Notes: a model not told the origin generated them from the letters alone. A stretch of 64,000 nucleotides of DNA from Pseudofulvibacter geojedonensis (GCF_042675745.1 NZ_JBHTJM010000006.1:1-64000), one strand, 5' to 3'; positions 1 to 8,279 are shown, counted from the first letter of the stretch. A program made the numbers and translations.

Positions 1-66
1 AAAATTATATATATAGAAAACAATCAGCAAAAAGAATTTAAAGCTAACTTCTCGCTTAAAAGATAA
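1..66 (+). CDS. 3' end of an unidentified gene (partial)
   Basis: The frame beginning at base 1 stays open for 21 codons and ends in TAA at 64-66, with C-terminus ...NFSLKR. A strong hairpin terminator begins 25 bases later, which supports a real gene end on this strand. The fragment is too short to identify a family. The call rests only on an open frame plus the terminator, so it may be wrong. Confidence 0.4.
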   Translation, partial: KIIYIENNQQKEFKANFSLKR

Positions 67-90
67 ATAGCATTCTTTTAGATGAAATAA

Positions 91-118
91 AAAAATACCC
101 GATATCGGGTATTTTTTT
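91..118 (+). terminator. Palindromic terminator after the left-edge gene
   Basis: A perfect inverted repeat centred on GATATC (stem AATACCC/GGGTATT) is flanked by A-rich sequence on the left and seven T's on the right. It is the expected terminator for the gene ending at 66. The symmetry means it could also work on the other strand. Confidence 0.75.
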
Positions 119-186
119 ATTCAGTAAACTTACGTATATTTATAACATGCTTAATTACAAGCATATAAAGTAATTTTTTTGGGGTG

Positions 187-223
187 AAAAAACCACTAGT
201 TTGTAAACTAGTGGTTTTTTTTT
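187..223 (+). terminator. Strong hairpin with T-run, no clear gene upstream
   Basis: The stem AACCACTAGTTT/AAACTAGTGGTT has a two-base loop and is followed by nine T's on the + strand. Another terminator lies only about 70 bases upstream, so this one is not needed by the left-edge gene. It may end a small RNA or act as a second-chance terminator. Confidence 0.7.
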
Positions 224-380
224 ATAATAACAAATTGTACCTTAAAGCTAACGTAATAACCAACAAAGTGTAGTGGCTTACCTGTTAAGTATTTACCAAC
301 TAAGAACCACAGGAGATATTTATACCCTTTTCTATTTAGCTAATCTTACATATAGTATTTGACAACCTAACATTTGAAAC

Positions 381-412
381 TAAAAAAGCCACCTCTAATG
401 AAATGGCTTTCT
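381..412 (-). terminator. Terminator of the OmpP1/FadL gene
   Basis: On the - strand the stem AAAGCCA/TGGCTTT with a loop of about 12 bases is followed by six T's. It lies about 50 bases past the stop codon of the porin gene. Confidence 0.7.
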
Positions 413-461
413 ATGTTTTGTATTACATACAACACTTCTTTTCAATGTTTTTAACACATAG

Positions 462-1967
462 TTAAAAACTATAACTTAAAGTTGCTGTTACATTGGTATT
501 GGTACTATTTACAGTAGCGGAATTAGTTAAACCAGTATCGTATAGCTGATGATTGACATCTTGTTTTGTTTGTGCATAAGCAATATCTAATTTAGTTCTT
601 CCAAAATTATAACCAAATCCTAGAGAAAAGCCAGTTAAATCATCTATTACACTGGTATCTTTATATGGGCTTTCTTCGAAACGATATCCACCGCGCAAAC
701 TCCAGTTAGCAACTCTATACTCTGCTCCAATTTTATATGAAGAAGCACCTGTTAAATTATTATTTATAAAAGAATTTGCTGTTACAAAATCTCTTGTTGG
801 CTTCATTTTAATATTATTATAATCTTTATAATTATAATCAAAACTTAACAACCCTTTTTTAGCAAAAACTACCGCTGCACTTGCCGTTATATTAGAAGGT
901 GTGCGCAACCTATAAGGCCTAAATATTGTAACCAAGTCATAATTAATAAACCCAATATCTGCATCTGCTAAATTAGAATTAATTCGCTGCGATTGCTCTT
1001 CTTCAATTTCATACCATGTTGGTGACTGATAAGATAACCCCAAACGCACATTGTCAAACTTTTTAATAACCCCAGCCTGTAAAGAAACCCCTGCTCCTGT
1101 AGATCGTAAATAATTATCGAACACAACAAATTCTAAATTAGAAGACGCTTCGTAACCATTCTCTCTTATTCTAGAATTACGCTCTGTAAAAATAGTGTGT
1201 ACATTAAGGTTTGCTCCAAAATACCAATCGTCTTGAAATTGCCCTGCCACATTAAAATTAAACTTACCTACATTACCGTTGCTAGCATAAAAATACTCTT
1301 GATACACTGTGTTATCTATTGTAGCAGTTGGCACATAAATTGTTCCTAAGGGATCATTTGCATCTTCTGGATCTATTATACCCCCATAATATCCTAAAAA
1401 GGCCTGCTGATAATTATAACCTAATTGAGAAGCTATGTTTAAATAAGCCTCTTCTATATATTCACCAGAAAGTATTTGTATATCTTGAAAAGCCAATCCG
1501 TTAGCATGGCTTAAGAAATATGCATTAATAGAATTTGGACTTTGACCTGCAAAGAAGTAATCTTGATCAAAATTTTGAGTTTGTTGATAGTTTAATCCAA
1601 AAGTTACTTTTTTCCAATTACTTTCTTCATCAGTATTATTCAATACAAAAACTCCTCCTCCTTGATTTATAGCCAATCTGGAAGTACTCGTATTTGTTTG
1701 TGTATTAAAATATTTCGCATCATTTTCTTTTGTGTTTACTCCTAAAGAGAATGCCACTAAACTATTTTTAAAAACTGCACTTCCTGCAGGGTTTACATTT
1801 ATAGCACTTAAATCTCCTCCTAAAGCACCAAAAGCACCAGACATTGCTTGATAGCGTGCAGAGCCCAGATCTACATCATTACTATACAACAATGCATCTT
1901 GGACAGTTTGAGAAAAACCAAAACCTATTCCTAAAAAAGACAGAATTACTAAATATTTATTTTTCAT
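462..1967 (-). CDS. OmpP1/FadL/TodX-family outer membrane protein
   Basis: Predicted outer-membrane beta-barrel of 501 residues, probably for hydrophobic or small-molecule uptake. Residues 1-19 are a typical signal peptide with cleavage near GFS-Q. The segment after it (YSNDVDLGSARYQAMSG, then GALGGDLSAINVNPAG) is the conserved N-terminal signature of flavobacterial OmpP1/FadL-type proteins. The chain ends in a beta-strand with terminal Phe (TLSYSF), the usual BAM-recognised barrel end. The gene is the last on its strand before a terminator, with the repeat-rich lipoprotein gene 73 bases upstream in the same direction. The substrate cannot be inferred. Start is ATG at 1967, directly before the signal peptide. 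Confidence 0.85.
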   Translation of the reverse strand: MKNKYLVILSFLGIGFGFSQTVQDALLYSNDVDLGSARYQAMSGAFGALGGDLSAINVNPAGSAVFKNSLVAFSLGVNTKENDAKYFNTQTNTSTSRLAINQGGGVFVLNNTDEESNWKKVTFGLNYQQTQNFDQDYFFAGQSPNSINAYFLSHANGLAFQDIQILSGEYIEEAYLNIASQLGYNYQQAFLGYYGGIIDPEDANDPLGTIYVPTATIDNTVYQEYFYASNGNVGKFNFNVAGQFQDDWYFGANLNVHTIFTERNSRIRENGYEASSNLEFVVFDNYLRSTGAGVSLQAGVIKKFDNVRLGLSYQSPTWYEIEEEQSQRINSNLADADIGFINYDLVTIFRPYRLRTPSNITASAAVVFAKKGLLSFDYNYKDYNNIKMKPTRDFVTANSFINNNLTGASSYKIGAEYRVANWSLRGGYRFEESPYKDTSVIDDLTGFSLGFGYNFGRTKLDIAYAQTKQDVNHQLYDTGLTNSATVNSTNTNVTATLSYSF

Positions 1968-2040
1968 ATGATTATACTTTTCATAAAAATAGCTCCACTA
2001 TTTATCTGATAGCAGAGCTATTTGTATTTATTTTTATCTA

Positions 2041-3096
2041 TTACATTCTTCCTCTTCTCGAAGATGAACCCCTTGTTGATGAGCCTCTACTAAATCCGCT
2101 ACTTCTTGGCGAACTATAAGATCTAGGTGTGCTACGTGGAGTATTGTATCTAGGCGTAGAACGTGGTGTAGATCTTGGAGTATTATATCTTGGTGTACTT
2201 CTAGGAGTAGACCTTGGTGTAGAACGAGGAGTACTTCTAGGTGTTGTTCTTGGTGTGTTGCTTCTAGGGGTCACACTACGTGGTGATGTTCTAGGCGATG
2301 TACTTCTTGGAGTTACACTTCGTGGTGACGTACTTCTTGGCGATGTTCTTGGAGAAGTACTTCTCGGTCTTACACTGCGCGGAGATGTACTTCTTGGTCT
2401 TACATCTGAAATTCTTCTAGATGTTGCTCTTCTGTTAGTATTTCCAAATCTACCTGCATAAGCATTGTTATATGCACCTCTTCTTCCGTTAACAAAAGCA
2501 TAATTTCTTCTGTAAAATCCATTATTATAATATCCTCCATAATATCCCCCGTAAAAACCTGGACCGTAATAAGCATAAGGATGGTAAAAACCTACAGGTG
2601 CACAAGCACCCCAACCCCAATTACTATAAAAAGGGTGGTTCCAATTAGACCAACCAAAACCTACATAAAAACGAGATCTCCAATTCCAATAAGGGCTACC
2701 CCAACCCCAATTAGGGTTGTTATTATATACGTTTACGGTAACATTATCTCCTGCATCTTCCCAAGCACTATAACCTCTAGATACTGGCTCGTCTTGTACA
2801 ACAACTGTTTGAGAACTATAACTATCTACATCTGTAAATACTTCACCTTCATCTTCAACAACATCTCCATATTCGTTTATAGTTCTACCAAAATATTCTT
2901 CGTAATATTTTGCGTTAGTGCTCTTATTTTCTACGTATTTTTCTTTATTAACAACAACAGTTCTTGTTTCTGAACTATAAATACCATCATCATCGTAAGA
3001 TGCTGACTGATATGAACCGCAGGAAATTAATAGTAAACCACTTAAACTTGTTAGTAAAAGCAGCGCTTTGTTCTTAAAAAAGTTATTATACTCCAT
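2041..3096 (-). CDS. Lipoprotein with Gly/Tyr-rich and Ser-Pro-Arg repeat tail
   Basis: A 351-residue lipoprotein with lipobox LISC and acylated Cys at about residue 26. The middle part (about 130-200) is rich in Trp, Gly, Tyr and Asn, with YGGYY-type units. From about residue 225 to 330 the chain is made of short units such as STSPR, SVTPR, STPR and YNTPR, ending in an RG/RS-rich tail. No enzymatic domain is visible. Such basic low-complexity tails suggest an interaction with polyanions, but this is inference. The family resembles flavobacterial hypothetical lipoproteins; its function is unknown. A TATTTTTG -7 element lies on the - strand at 3126-3133, giving a 29-base leader. Confidence 0.75.
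   Translation of the reverse strand: MEYNNFFKNKALLLLTSLSGLLLISCGSYQSASYDDDGIYSSETRTVVVNKEKYVENKSTNAKYYEEYFGRTINEYGDVVEDEGEVFTDVDSYSSQTVVVQDEPVSRGYSAWEDAGDNVTVNVYNNNPNWGWGSPYWNWRSRFYVGFGWSNWNHPFYSNWGWGACAPVGFYHPYAYYGPGFYGGYYGGYYNNGFYRRNYAFVNGRRGAYNNAYAGRFGNTNRRATSRRISDVRPRSTSPRSVRPRSTSPRTSPRSTSPRSVTPRSTSPRTSPRSVTPRSNTPRTTPRSTPRSTPRSTPRSTPRYNTPRSTPRSTPRYNTPRSTPRSYSSPRSSGFSRGSSTRGSSSRRGRM
2095..2425. repeat. Degenerate tandem repeat coding for (S/T)PR units
   Basis: On the - strand the sequence cycles through units of 12 to 18 bases encoding STPR, STSPR, SVTPR and YNTPR. Copies differ at synonymous positions, so this is an old, diverged repeat rather than a fresh expansion. It creates a spurious open frame on the + strand. 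Confidence 0.8.
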
Positions 3097-3125
3097 ATCT
3101 TCTTAATTTATATTGTTGAACATAA

Positions 3126-3133
3126 CAAAAATA
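3126..3133 (-). promoter_or_regulatory. -7 promoter element of the lipoprotein gene
   Basis: TATTTTTG on the - strand matches the Bacteroidota -7 consensus TAnnTTTG and sits 29 bases before the lipoprotein ATG. I found no good TTG at the expected -33 spacing, so confidence is moderate. Confidence 0.5.
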
Positions 3134-3198
3134 GTTAGTTTTGCCTAAACTATTTTTACATTTAACATAGACACAATATTTGTGCCAAACTACAGTAT

Positions 3199-4683
3199 AT
3201 GAGTAAGAAATTACCTAAAAGGAGCGAAGATTTTTCATTATGGTATAACGAACTAGTTAAAAACGCTGGTTTAGCCGAAAATTCAGGCGTTAGAGGTTGT
3301 ATGGTAATTAAGCCTTATGGCTTTGCCATTTGGGAACTAATGAAAGACCAATTAGATAAAATGTTTAAAGAAACTGGTCACCAAAATGCCTATTTCCCCA
3401 TTTTTGTTCCTAAAAGCTTGTTTGAAGCTGAAGAAAAAAATGCTGAAGGTTTTGCCAAAGAATGTGCGGTTGTTACACATTATAGACTAAAGAACGATCC
3501 AAACGATGCTTCCAAACTAATTGTTGATCCAGATGCTAAATTAGAAGAAGAGCTAATTGTTCGTCCTACTTCTGAGGCAATAATTTGGAATACATATAAA
3601 GGATGGATTCAATCTTATAGAGATTTACCTATACTTATTAACCAATGGGCTAATGTAGTTCGTTGGGAAATGCGTACAAGATTATTTTTACGTACTGCTG
3701 AATTTTTATGGCAAGAAGGGCATACTGCTCATGCAACTAAAGATGAAGCCATTGCTGAAGCAAAACTAATGCATAATGTATATGCTAAATTTGCTGAAGA
3801 ATGGATGGCCATGCCTGTTGTAAAAGGATACAAAAGTGATAGTGAACGATTTGCAGGTGCAGATGACACCTTCACTATAGAAGCTTTAATGCAAGATGGA
3901 AAAGCACTGCAAGCTGGAACATCGCATTTCTTAGGGCAAAATTTTGCTAAAGCATTTGATGTAAAATACGAAACTTCTGAAGGAGGAAAAGAATATGTTT
4001 GGGCTACTAGTTGGGGAGTATCTACTCGTTTAATGGGAGCCTTAATTATGAGTCACTCTGATGATGAAGGATTAGTATTACCACCTAAATTAGCTCCATA
4101 CCAAGTAGTAATTGTTCCTTTTTTAAATAAGAAGAAACAAGAGCAAAACGAAGTACTTTTAGCAAAAGCTAATGAAATAAAAGACGAACTAGCTCAATTT
4201 GGTATTCGAGTTCAAATAGACACAGATGAAACCAAACGACCAGGATTTAAATTTGCTGAATACGAATTAAAAGGATATCCTGTACGATTAGTAGTTGGTC
4301 CTAGAGATTTAGAAAACAATCAGGTTGAGATTGCTAGAAGAGATACAAAAGAAAAATCGTTACAATCTTTAGACGGAATTGGACAATATGTAAATGATTT
4401 ATTAGTAGAAATGCAAGAAAACATTTTTAGTAAAGCATTAAACTATAGAAACAATCATATTACTGAAGTTAATACTTTTGATGAATTTAAAGATGCAATT
4501 GAAAATAAAGGCGGTTTTGTTTCTGCTCACTGGGATGGGACGGAAGCTACTGAGGATGAGATAAAAAACTTAACAAAAGCCACTATTAGATGTATACCTT
4601 TAGATGCTAAGGAAGAAGCTGGAACCTGTATTTTAACTGGTGCTCCGTCAAATAAAAGAGTACTTTTTGCTAAGGCATATTAA
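3199..4683 (+). CDS. proS: Prolyl-tRNA synthetase, archaeal/eukaryotic-like type
   Basis: Charges tRNA-Pro with proline in the cytosol. At 494 residues it has the length of the ProRS form found in archaea, eukaryotes and many Bacteroidota, which lacks the large editing insertion of the E. coli enzyme. The N-terminus (LPKRSEDFSLWYNELVKNAGL) is typical of this form. The class II motif 2 region with WEMRTRLFLRTAEFLWQEGH at about residues 155-174 and the C-terminal zinc-type domain ending in KAY are also visible. It is transcribed on its own, with two tRNA-Glu genes following after about 75 bases under their own promoter. Confidence 0.97.
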   Translation: MSKKLPKRSEDFSLWYNELVKNAGLAENSGVRGCMVIKPYGFAIWELMKDQLDKMFKETGHQNAYFPIFVPKSLFEAEEKNAEGFAKECAVVTHYRLKNDPNDASKLIVDPDAKLEEELIVRPTSEAIIWNTYKGWIQSYRDLPILINQWANVVRWEMRTRLFLRTAEFLWQEGHTAHATKDEAIAEAKLMHNVYAKFAEEWMAMPVVKGYKSDSERFAGADDTFTIEALMQDGKALQAGTSHFLGQNFAKAFDVKYETSEGGKEYVWATSWGVSTRLMGALIMSHSDDEGLVLPPKLAPYQVVIVPFLNKKKQEQNEVLLAKANEIKDELAQFGIRVQIDTDETKRPGFKFAEYELKGYPVRLVVGPRDLENNQVEIARRDTKEKSLQSLDGIGQYVNDLLVEMQENIFSKALNYRNNHITEVNTFDEFKDAIENKGGFVSAHWDGTEATEDEIKNLTKATIRCIPLDAKEEAGTCILTGAPSNKRVLFAKAY

Positions 4684-4710
4684 TTTTTTTAAAAAAAATC
4701 TTTTTTGTTG

Positions 4711-4740
4711 TTGCAATAGTTAAAAATAGTTGTATTTTTG
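4711..4740 (+). promoter_or_regulatory. Promoter of the tRNA-Glu pair
   Basis: TTG at 4711-4713, a 19-base spacer and TATTTTTG at 4733-4740 give an exact match to the Bacteroidota sigma-A promoter TTG-N19-TAnnTTTG. The first tRNA begins 18 bases further on. Confidence 0.85.
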
Positions 4741-4758
4741 CATCCGCATTACAGCAAT

Positions 4759-4830
4759 GGCCCATTCGTCTAGTGGTTAGGACGCCAGGTTTTCATCCTG
4801 GAAACAGGAGTTCGATTCTCCTATGGGCTA
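4759..4830 (+). tRNA. tRNA-Glu (anticodon TTC), copy 1
   Basis: A 72-base cloverleaf. The acceptor GGCCCAT pairs with ATGGGCT, anticodon stem CCAGG/CCTGG closes the loop TTTTCAT with anticodon TTC, and T stem AGGAG/CTCCT closes TTCGATT. The discriminator is A and CCA is not encoded. Confidence 0.97.
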
Positions 4831-4866
4831 CGAAAGTAGCAGACAAAGCTACACAATAAACATTAT

Positions 4867-4938
4867 GGCCCATTCGTCTAGTGGTTAGGACGCCAGGTTT
4901 TCATCCTGGAAACAGGAGTTCGATTCTCCTATGGGCTA
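4867..4938 (+). tRNA. tRNA-Glu (anticodon TTC), copy 2
   Basis: Identical over all 72 bases to the copy ending at 4830, with a 36-base spacer. The two are probably cotranscribed from one promoter, perhaps together with rpsT, whose ATG lies 29 bases further on. Confidence 0.97.
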
Positions 4939-4967
4939 CTTTTTATTTAAAAAATAAATTTAATAAA

Positions 4968-5219
4968 ATGGCAAATCACAAGTCGGCATTAAAGAGAATT
5001 AGAAGTAACGAGACTAAAAGGTTAAGAAATAAGTACCAGCATAAAACTACTCGTAACGCTATGAAAAAATTACGTGCGTTAACAGATAAGAAAGAAGCTG
5101 AAACTTTATTCCCTTCTGTTGCCTCTATGCTTGATAAGTTAGCTAAAAACAACATTATTCACAAGAATAAAGCTGCTAACTTGAAATCAAACTTAGCTAA
5201 GCACGTAGCTACTTTATAA
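4968..5219 (+). CDS. rpsT: 30S ribosomal protein S20
   Basis: An 83-residue, highly basic helical protein that binds 16S rRNA in the small subunit. The N-terminus MANHKSALKRIRSNE is diagnostic of bS20. The frame is open further upstream into the second tRNA-Glu, but ATG at 4968 gives the conserved N-terminus and normal family length. No promoter is visible between the tRNA and this gene, so it may be expressed by readthrough from the tRNA promoter. A strong terminator follows at 5243. Confidence 0.97.
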   Translation: MANHKSALKRIRSNETKRLRNKYQHKTTRNAMKKLRALTDKKEAETLFPSVASMLDKLAKNNIIHKNKAANLKSNLAKHVATL

Positions 5220-5242
5220 TAAGTATTTACTTCATAATATAC

Positions 5243-5271
5243 AGCCTAATCGTATTGATTAGGCTTTTTTT
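5243..5271 (+). terminator. Terminator of rpsT
   Basis: Stem AGCCTAATC/GATTAGGCT with loop GTAT is followed by a run of seven T's. It lies between rpsT and the isochorismatase-like gene, and shows that the correct start of the latter is downstream at 5288. Confidence 0.85.
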
Positions 5272-5287
5272 AGTTTATAGCTATTTA

Positions 5288-5824
5288 ATGAAAAAGGCAC
5301 TACTTATAATAGACATGCAAAAGGGTTCTTTTACATCTAAAACCCCTAGGCACGATTCAGAGAATATTATTAAAAGGATTAACCCATTAAGTGAAGAGTT
5401 TTGCAAACAAGGTTTACCCGTAATATTTATTCAGCATGATGGTACTAAAGAAAATGAGTTCATTCCAAACACAACAGAATGGGAAATATTAAACTCATTA
5501 AACATCCCCCTAAATTCTTTTTTTGTTCAGAAATATGCTAATGATATTTTTTACCAATCTAAACTTAAAGAAGTATTAGACAATCTGAATATAACCGAAC
5601 TATTTATTACAGGCTGTGCAACAGATTTTTGTGTAGAATCAAGCATACAATCCGCAATTACAAAAGATTACGATTTAACTATTATAGCTGACGCTCATAC
5701 CACTGGAAACAGACCTCATATTAGAGCTTCTAAAATAATAGAACACTATAATTGGGTTTGGCAAAACATGATTCCTACCAAAGGAAAAGTACAAGTAATA
5801 AAAACACTCGACTTTATTTCATAA
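5288..5824 (+). CDS. Isochorismatase-family cysteine hydrolase
   Basis: A cytosolic hydrolase of 178 residues of the isochorismatase-like (nicotinamidase-related) superfamily. The catalytic Asp is in ALLIIDMQKG at the N-terminus, the catalytic Lys is probably in VQKYAND, and the nucleophilic Cys is in the classic ITGCATDFCVESS motif followed by a cis-peptide-type region. The family cleaves C-N or ether bonds in small metabolites; the actual substrate cannot be read from sequence. The start at 5288 was chosen because the longer frame begins inside the rpsT terminator. Confidence 0.85.
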   Translation: MKKALLIIDMQKGSFTSKTPRHDSENIIKRINPLSEEFCKQGLPVIFIQHDGTKENEFIPNTTEWEILNSLNIPLNSFFVQKYANDIFYQSKLKEVLDNLNITELFITGCATDFCVESSIQSAITKDYDLTIIADAHTTGNRPHIRASKIIEHYNWVWQNMIPTKGKVQVIKTLDFIS

Positions 5825-5856
5825 AAAAAGAGACACTTAAATAGCATCTCTTTTCT
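5825..5856. terminator. Shared terminator between the convergent hydrolase and rho genes
   Basis: Stem AAAAGAGA/TCTCTTTT with a loop of about 13 bases has T-runs on both strands. It lies between two convergent genes. Confidence 0.65.
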
Positions 5857-5878
5857 ATAAAATATATTATTTTAATTT

Positions 5879-7477
5879 CTATCCATTCATAGAAATTAAA
5901 AACTCTTCATTATTACGAGTTCCTTTAATTCTATCATTAATAAACTCCATAGCTTCTACCGGGTTCATATCTGCTAAATACTTACGCATTACCCACATAC
6001 GCTGAACTGTTTTATCATCTAATAAAATATCATCTCTACGAGTACTAGAAGAAATCAAATCAATTGCTGGGAATATTCTTCTATTAGCTATTCTTCTATC
6101 TAATTGTAACTCCATATTACCCGTTCCTTTAAATTCTTCGAAGATAACCTCATCCATCTTAGAACCTGTTTCGGTTAAAGCAGTAGCAATAATAGACAAC
6201 GAACCTCCACCCTCTATATTACGTGCAGCCCCAAAGAAACGCTTTGGCTTATGCAATGCATTAGCATCTACACCACCACTTAATATCTTACCAGAAGCTG
6301 GCTGAACTGTATTATAAGCTCTAGCTAAACGCGTGATAGAATCTAACAAGATTACAACATCATGGCCACACTCTACTAATCGTTTTGCTTTTTCTAAAAC
6401 AATATTTGCTATACGTACATGCTCATGCGCTTCTTTATCGAATGTAGAAGCTACAACCTCTCCTTTTACATTACGCTGCATATCAGTAACCTCTTCAGGT
6501 CTTTCATCTATTAATAAAATTAACTGATACACCTCTGGATGGTTTGCCGCAATTGCGTTAGCAACATCTTTCAACAACATTGTCTTACCCGTTTTAGGCT
6601 GCGATACAATCATACCACGTTGCCCCTTTCCTATAGGCGAAAACAAATCAATAATTCTTGTCGATATAGTACTCTGTCTATCTGCTAAATTGAATTTTTC
6701 TTCTGGAAACAATGGTGTTAAGTGCTCAAACGAAACACGATCCCTGACTACATTCGGATCTAAACCGTTAATTTTTTGAATCTTGATTAAAGGAAAATAT
6801 TTCTCCCCTTCTTTTGGAGGTCTTACATTTCCTAAAACAGTATCTCCTGTTTTTAAACCAAATAAACGAATTTGCGATTGAGATACATATACATCATCTG
6901 GAGATGACAAATAATTATAATCAGAAGAACGCAAGAATCCATACCCATCTTGCATAATATCTAAAACTCCTTCACTCTCAATAATAGCATCAAACTCAAA
7001 ATCTGGTTCTTTATAACGGTTACGATTATCTCTATTACCGTTTTTACCCTTATGCTGATTATCTCTTTTATTTTTATGATGATCACGTTTTTGATGCGGC
7101 TTATTTTGTTGCTGCTGATCTTTTTGTTTATGATCTTTTTTCTGTGGTCTCTTATCATCAGAAGATCGTTCTTTATGATCTTCTTTAACTTCCTCTTTAA
7201 CAAGAGTTTCTTCTTTAACTGGCTCAGCTTTCTTATCAGATGCTGGTGCAGCTTTTTCTCTACTAACTCTTGTTCTTTTTGGTTTCTTCTCTACAGAAGA
7301 AGCTTCTTTTTTAGTCGCTGTCGTTGGAGTAGACTGATTAGATTCTGCTTGTACATCTAAAATTCTATATACTAAATCTAACTTTTTTAAAGATCTAAAC
7401 TTAGGTATACTTAATGCCTTAGCTATTTCTTGTAAGTCAGCTAATTTTTTTGCCTTTAATTGATCTATTTCAAACAT
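5879..7477 (-). CDS. rho: Transcription termination factor Rho with disordered insertion
   Basis: Hexameric RNA-dependent helicase that ends transcription. The order is an N-terminal Rho_N helical domain (1-42), a low-complexity segment rich in Lys, Asp, Gln, His, Asn and Arg (about 45-158), a cold-shock-type RNA-binding domain with GYGFLRS at about 179-185, and a RecA-type ATPase core with Walker A QPKTGKT and Walker B-type VVILLDSITRLARAYN. At 532 residues it exceeds E. coli Rho (419) because of the insertion. Bacteroidota Rho proteins are known to carry such intrinsically disordered insertions. It is monocistronic, with a terminator shared with the convergent gene. Confidence 0.97.
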   Translation of the reverse strand: MFEIDQLKAKKLADLQEIAKALSIPKFRSLKKLDLVYRILDVQAESNQSTPTTATKKEASSVEKKPKRTRVSREKAAPASDKKAEPVKEETLVKEEVKEDHKERSSDDKRPQKKDHKQKDQQQQNKPHQKRDHHKNKRDNQHKGKNGNRDNRNRYKEPDFEFDAIIESEGVLDIMQDGYGFLRSSDYNYLSSPDDVYVSQSQIRLFGLKTGDTVLGNVRPPKEGEKYFPLIKIQKINGLDPNVVRDRVSFEHLTPLFPEEKFNLADRQSTISTRIIDLFSPIGKGQRGMIVSQPKTGKTMLLKDVANAIAANHPEVYQLILLIDERPEEVTDMQRNVKGEVVASTFDKEAHEHVRIANIVLEKAKRLVECGHDVVILLDSITRLARAYNTVQPASGKILSGGVDANALHKPKRFFGAARNIEGGGSLSIIATALTETGSKMDEVIFEEFKGTGNMELQLDRRIANRRIFPAIDLISSSTRRDDILLDDKTVQRMWVMRKYLADMNPVEAMEFINDRIKGTRNNEEFLISMNG

Positions 7478-7763
7478 GTATTACGTGTAAAATGATAGTT
7501 TTTGAAAATCCCCTGAAGTGTATTTACAGAAAATGGGATTTTAATTTTGAAGAAAAATAATGTGCTTCTGCACTATTCTTATACATGCAATTATACAACT
7601 TTTATTTTATTCCATTTAATTTTATCTCATTTTTTTAGTAAGAACGACACTATCTTTCATTTTTTTAGCCATACACAAAAAAAAGCTACTGAATTTCAAC
7701 TCATTACAACTTTATTGTATTTAGATAACAATTCTTTTATTAGAATTGTTATTTTTGCCTACG
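7478..7763. other. Divergent intergenic region rho / DUF4293
   Basis: About 285 AT-rich bases separate the divergent rho and DUF4293 genes. Apart from the TATTTTTG element at 7750-7757 I see no conserved motif, RNA fold or credible coding frame. Confidence 0.4.
7750..7757 (+). promoter_or_regulatory. -7 element abutting the DUF4293 start codon
   Basis: TATTTTTG matches TAnnTTTG and ends six bases before the ATG at 7764. Transcription would begin at or next to the start codon, predicting a leaderless mRNA. No TTG is found at the normal -33 distance. Confidence 0.5.
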
Positions 7764-8174
7764 ATGATACAACGTATTCAAAGCATATATTTATTACTAG
7801 TTGCTGTTATTGCGGGTGGACTACCATTTGTTTTTAGCTTATGGAAAAACACAAGCGACGCTACTATATACGCAATAAATCAACCTTTAATTTTAGGTTT
7901 GTTTATAGTTTCTGCTATTATGAGTTTAGTATCCATTTTTATGTTTAAAAACCGTAAGTCGCAATTTGTTATTAACCGACTTAACATCATATTAAATTTT
8001 ATATTACTAATAGTTTTAGTGTATCAGTCTCTAAGTTTATCCGGAGAAGCAGAAGTTTCTGAGAAGGGTATTGGGATGATTCTTCCTATAGTTTCTATCG
8101 TATTATTAGTCTTAGCAAATAAGGCTATCAAAAAGGACGAAGATCTTGTAAAATCTGTAGACAGGTTGCGTTAA
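7764..8174 (+). CDS. DUF4293 family membrane protein
   Basis: A 136-residue inner-membrane protein with four predicted transmembrane helices (about 6-27, 42-63, 76-96 and 106-124) and a charged C-terminus (KAIKKDEDLVKSVDRLR). The N-terminus MIQRIQSIYLLL is the hallmark of DUF4293, a family found in Bacteroidota, often next to rho. ATG at 7764 was preferred to an in-frame ATG 18 bases upstream because it gives the conserved N-terminus and follows a -7 box. Function is unknown. Confidence 0.85.
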   Translation: MIQRIQSIYLLLVAVIAGGLPFVFSLWKNTSDATIYAINQPLILGLFIVSAIMSLVSIFMFKNRKSQFVINRLNIILNFILLIVLVYQSLSLSGEAEVSEKGIGMILPIVSIVLLVLANKAIKKDEDLVKSVDRLR

Positions 8175-8202
8175 AACTATATCTTAGTATTATTAGTGCG
8201 TT

Positions 8203-8240
8203 AAAATCCGAAAGCTACTAGCTTTCGGATTTTTTTTTCA
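8203..8240 (+). terminator. Terminator of the DUF4293 gene
   Basis: Stem AAAATCCGAAAGC/GCTTTCGGATTTT with loop TACTA is followed by a long T-run. Confidence 0.85.
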
Positions 8241-8279
8241 AAAAAAATTATCGTTAATATTGCTTATTAAACAAATACC

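Larger units (their letters stand above)
119..461. other. Gene-free region with a second hairpin
   Basis: I see no credible coding frame in this AT-rich stretch of about 340 bases. It holds a small inverted repeat (ATGCTT/AAGCAT, about 148-165), a strong hairpin plus T-run at 187-223 and the terminator of the OmpP1 gene at 381-412. A short RNA ending at the 187-223 hairpin is possible, but no well-formed TTG/TAnnTTTG promoter precedes it. Confidence 0.5.

Noticed and set aside
2129..2461. 110-codon open frame on the + strand, with LGV-type repeats
   Set aside because: It is the antisense shadow of the SPR/TPR repeat region of the lipoprotein gene; the periodic codons keep the opposite strand open.
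6961..7360. Open frames on both strands over the Rho insertion
   Set aside because: They arise from the biased codon composition of the Lys/Asp/His-rich insertion; the Rho frame is continuous.
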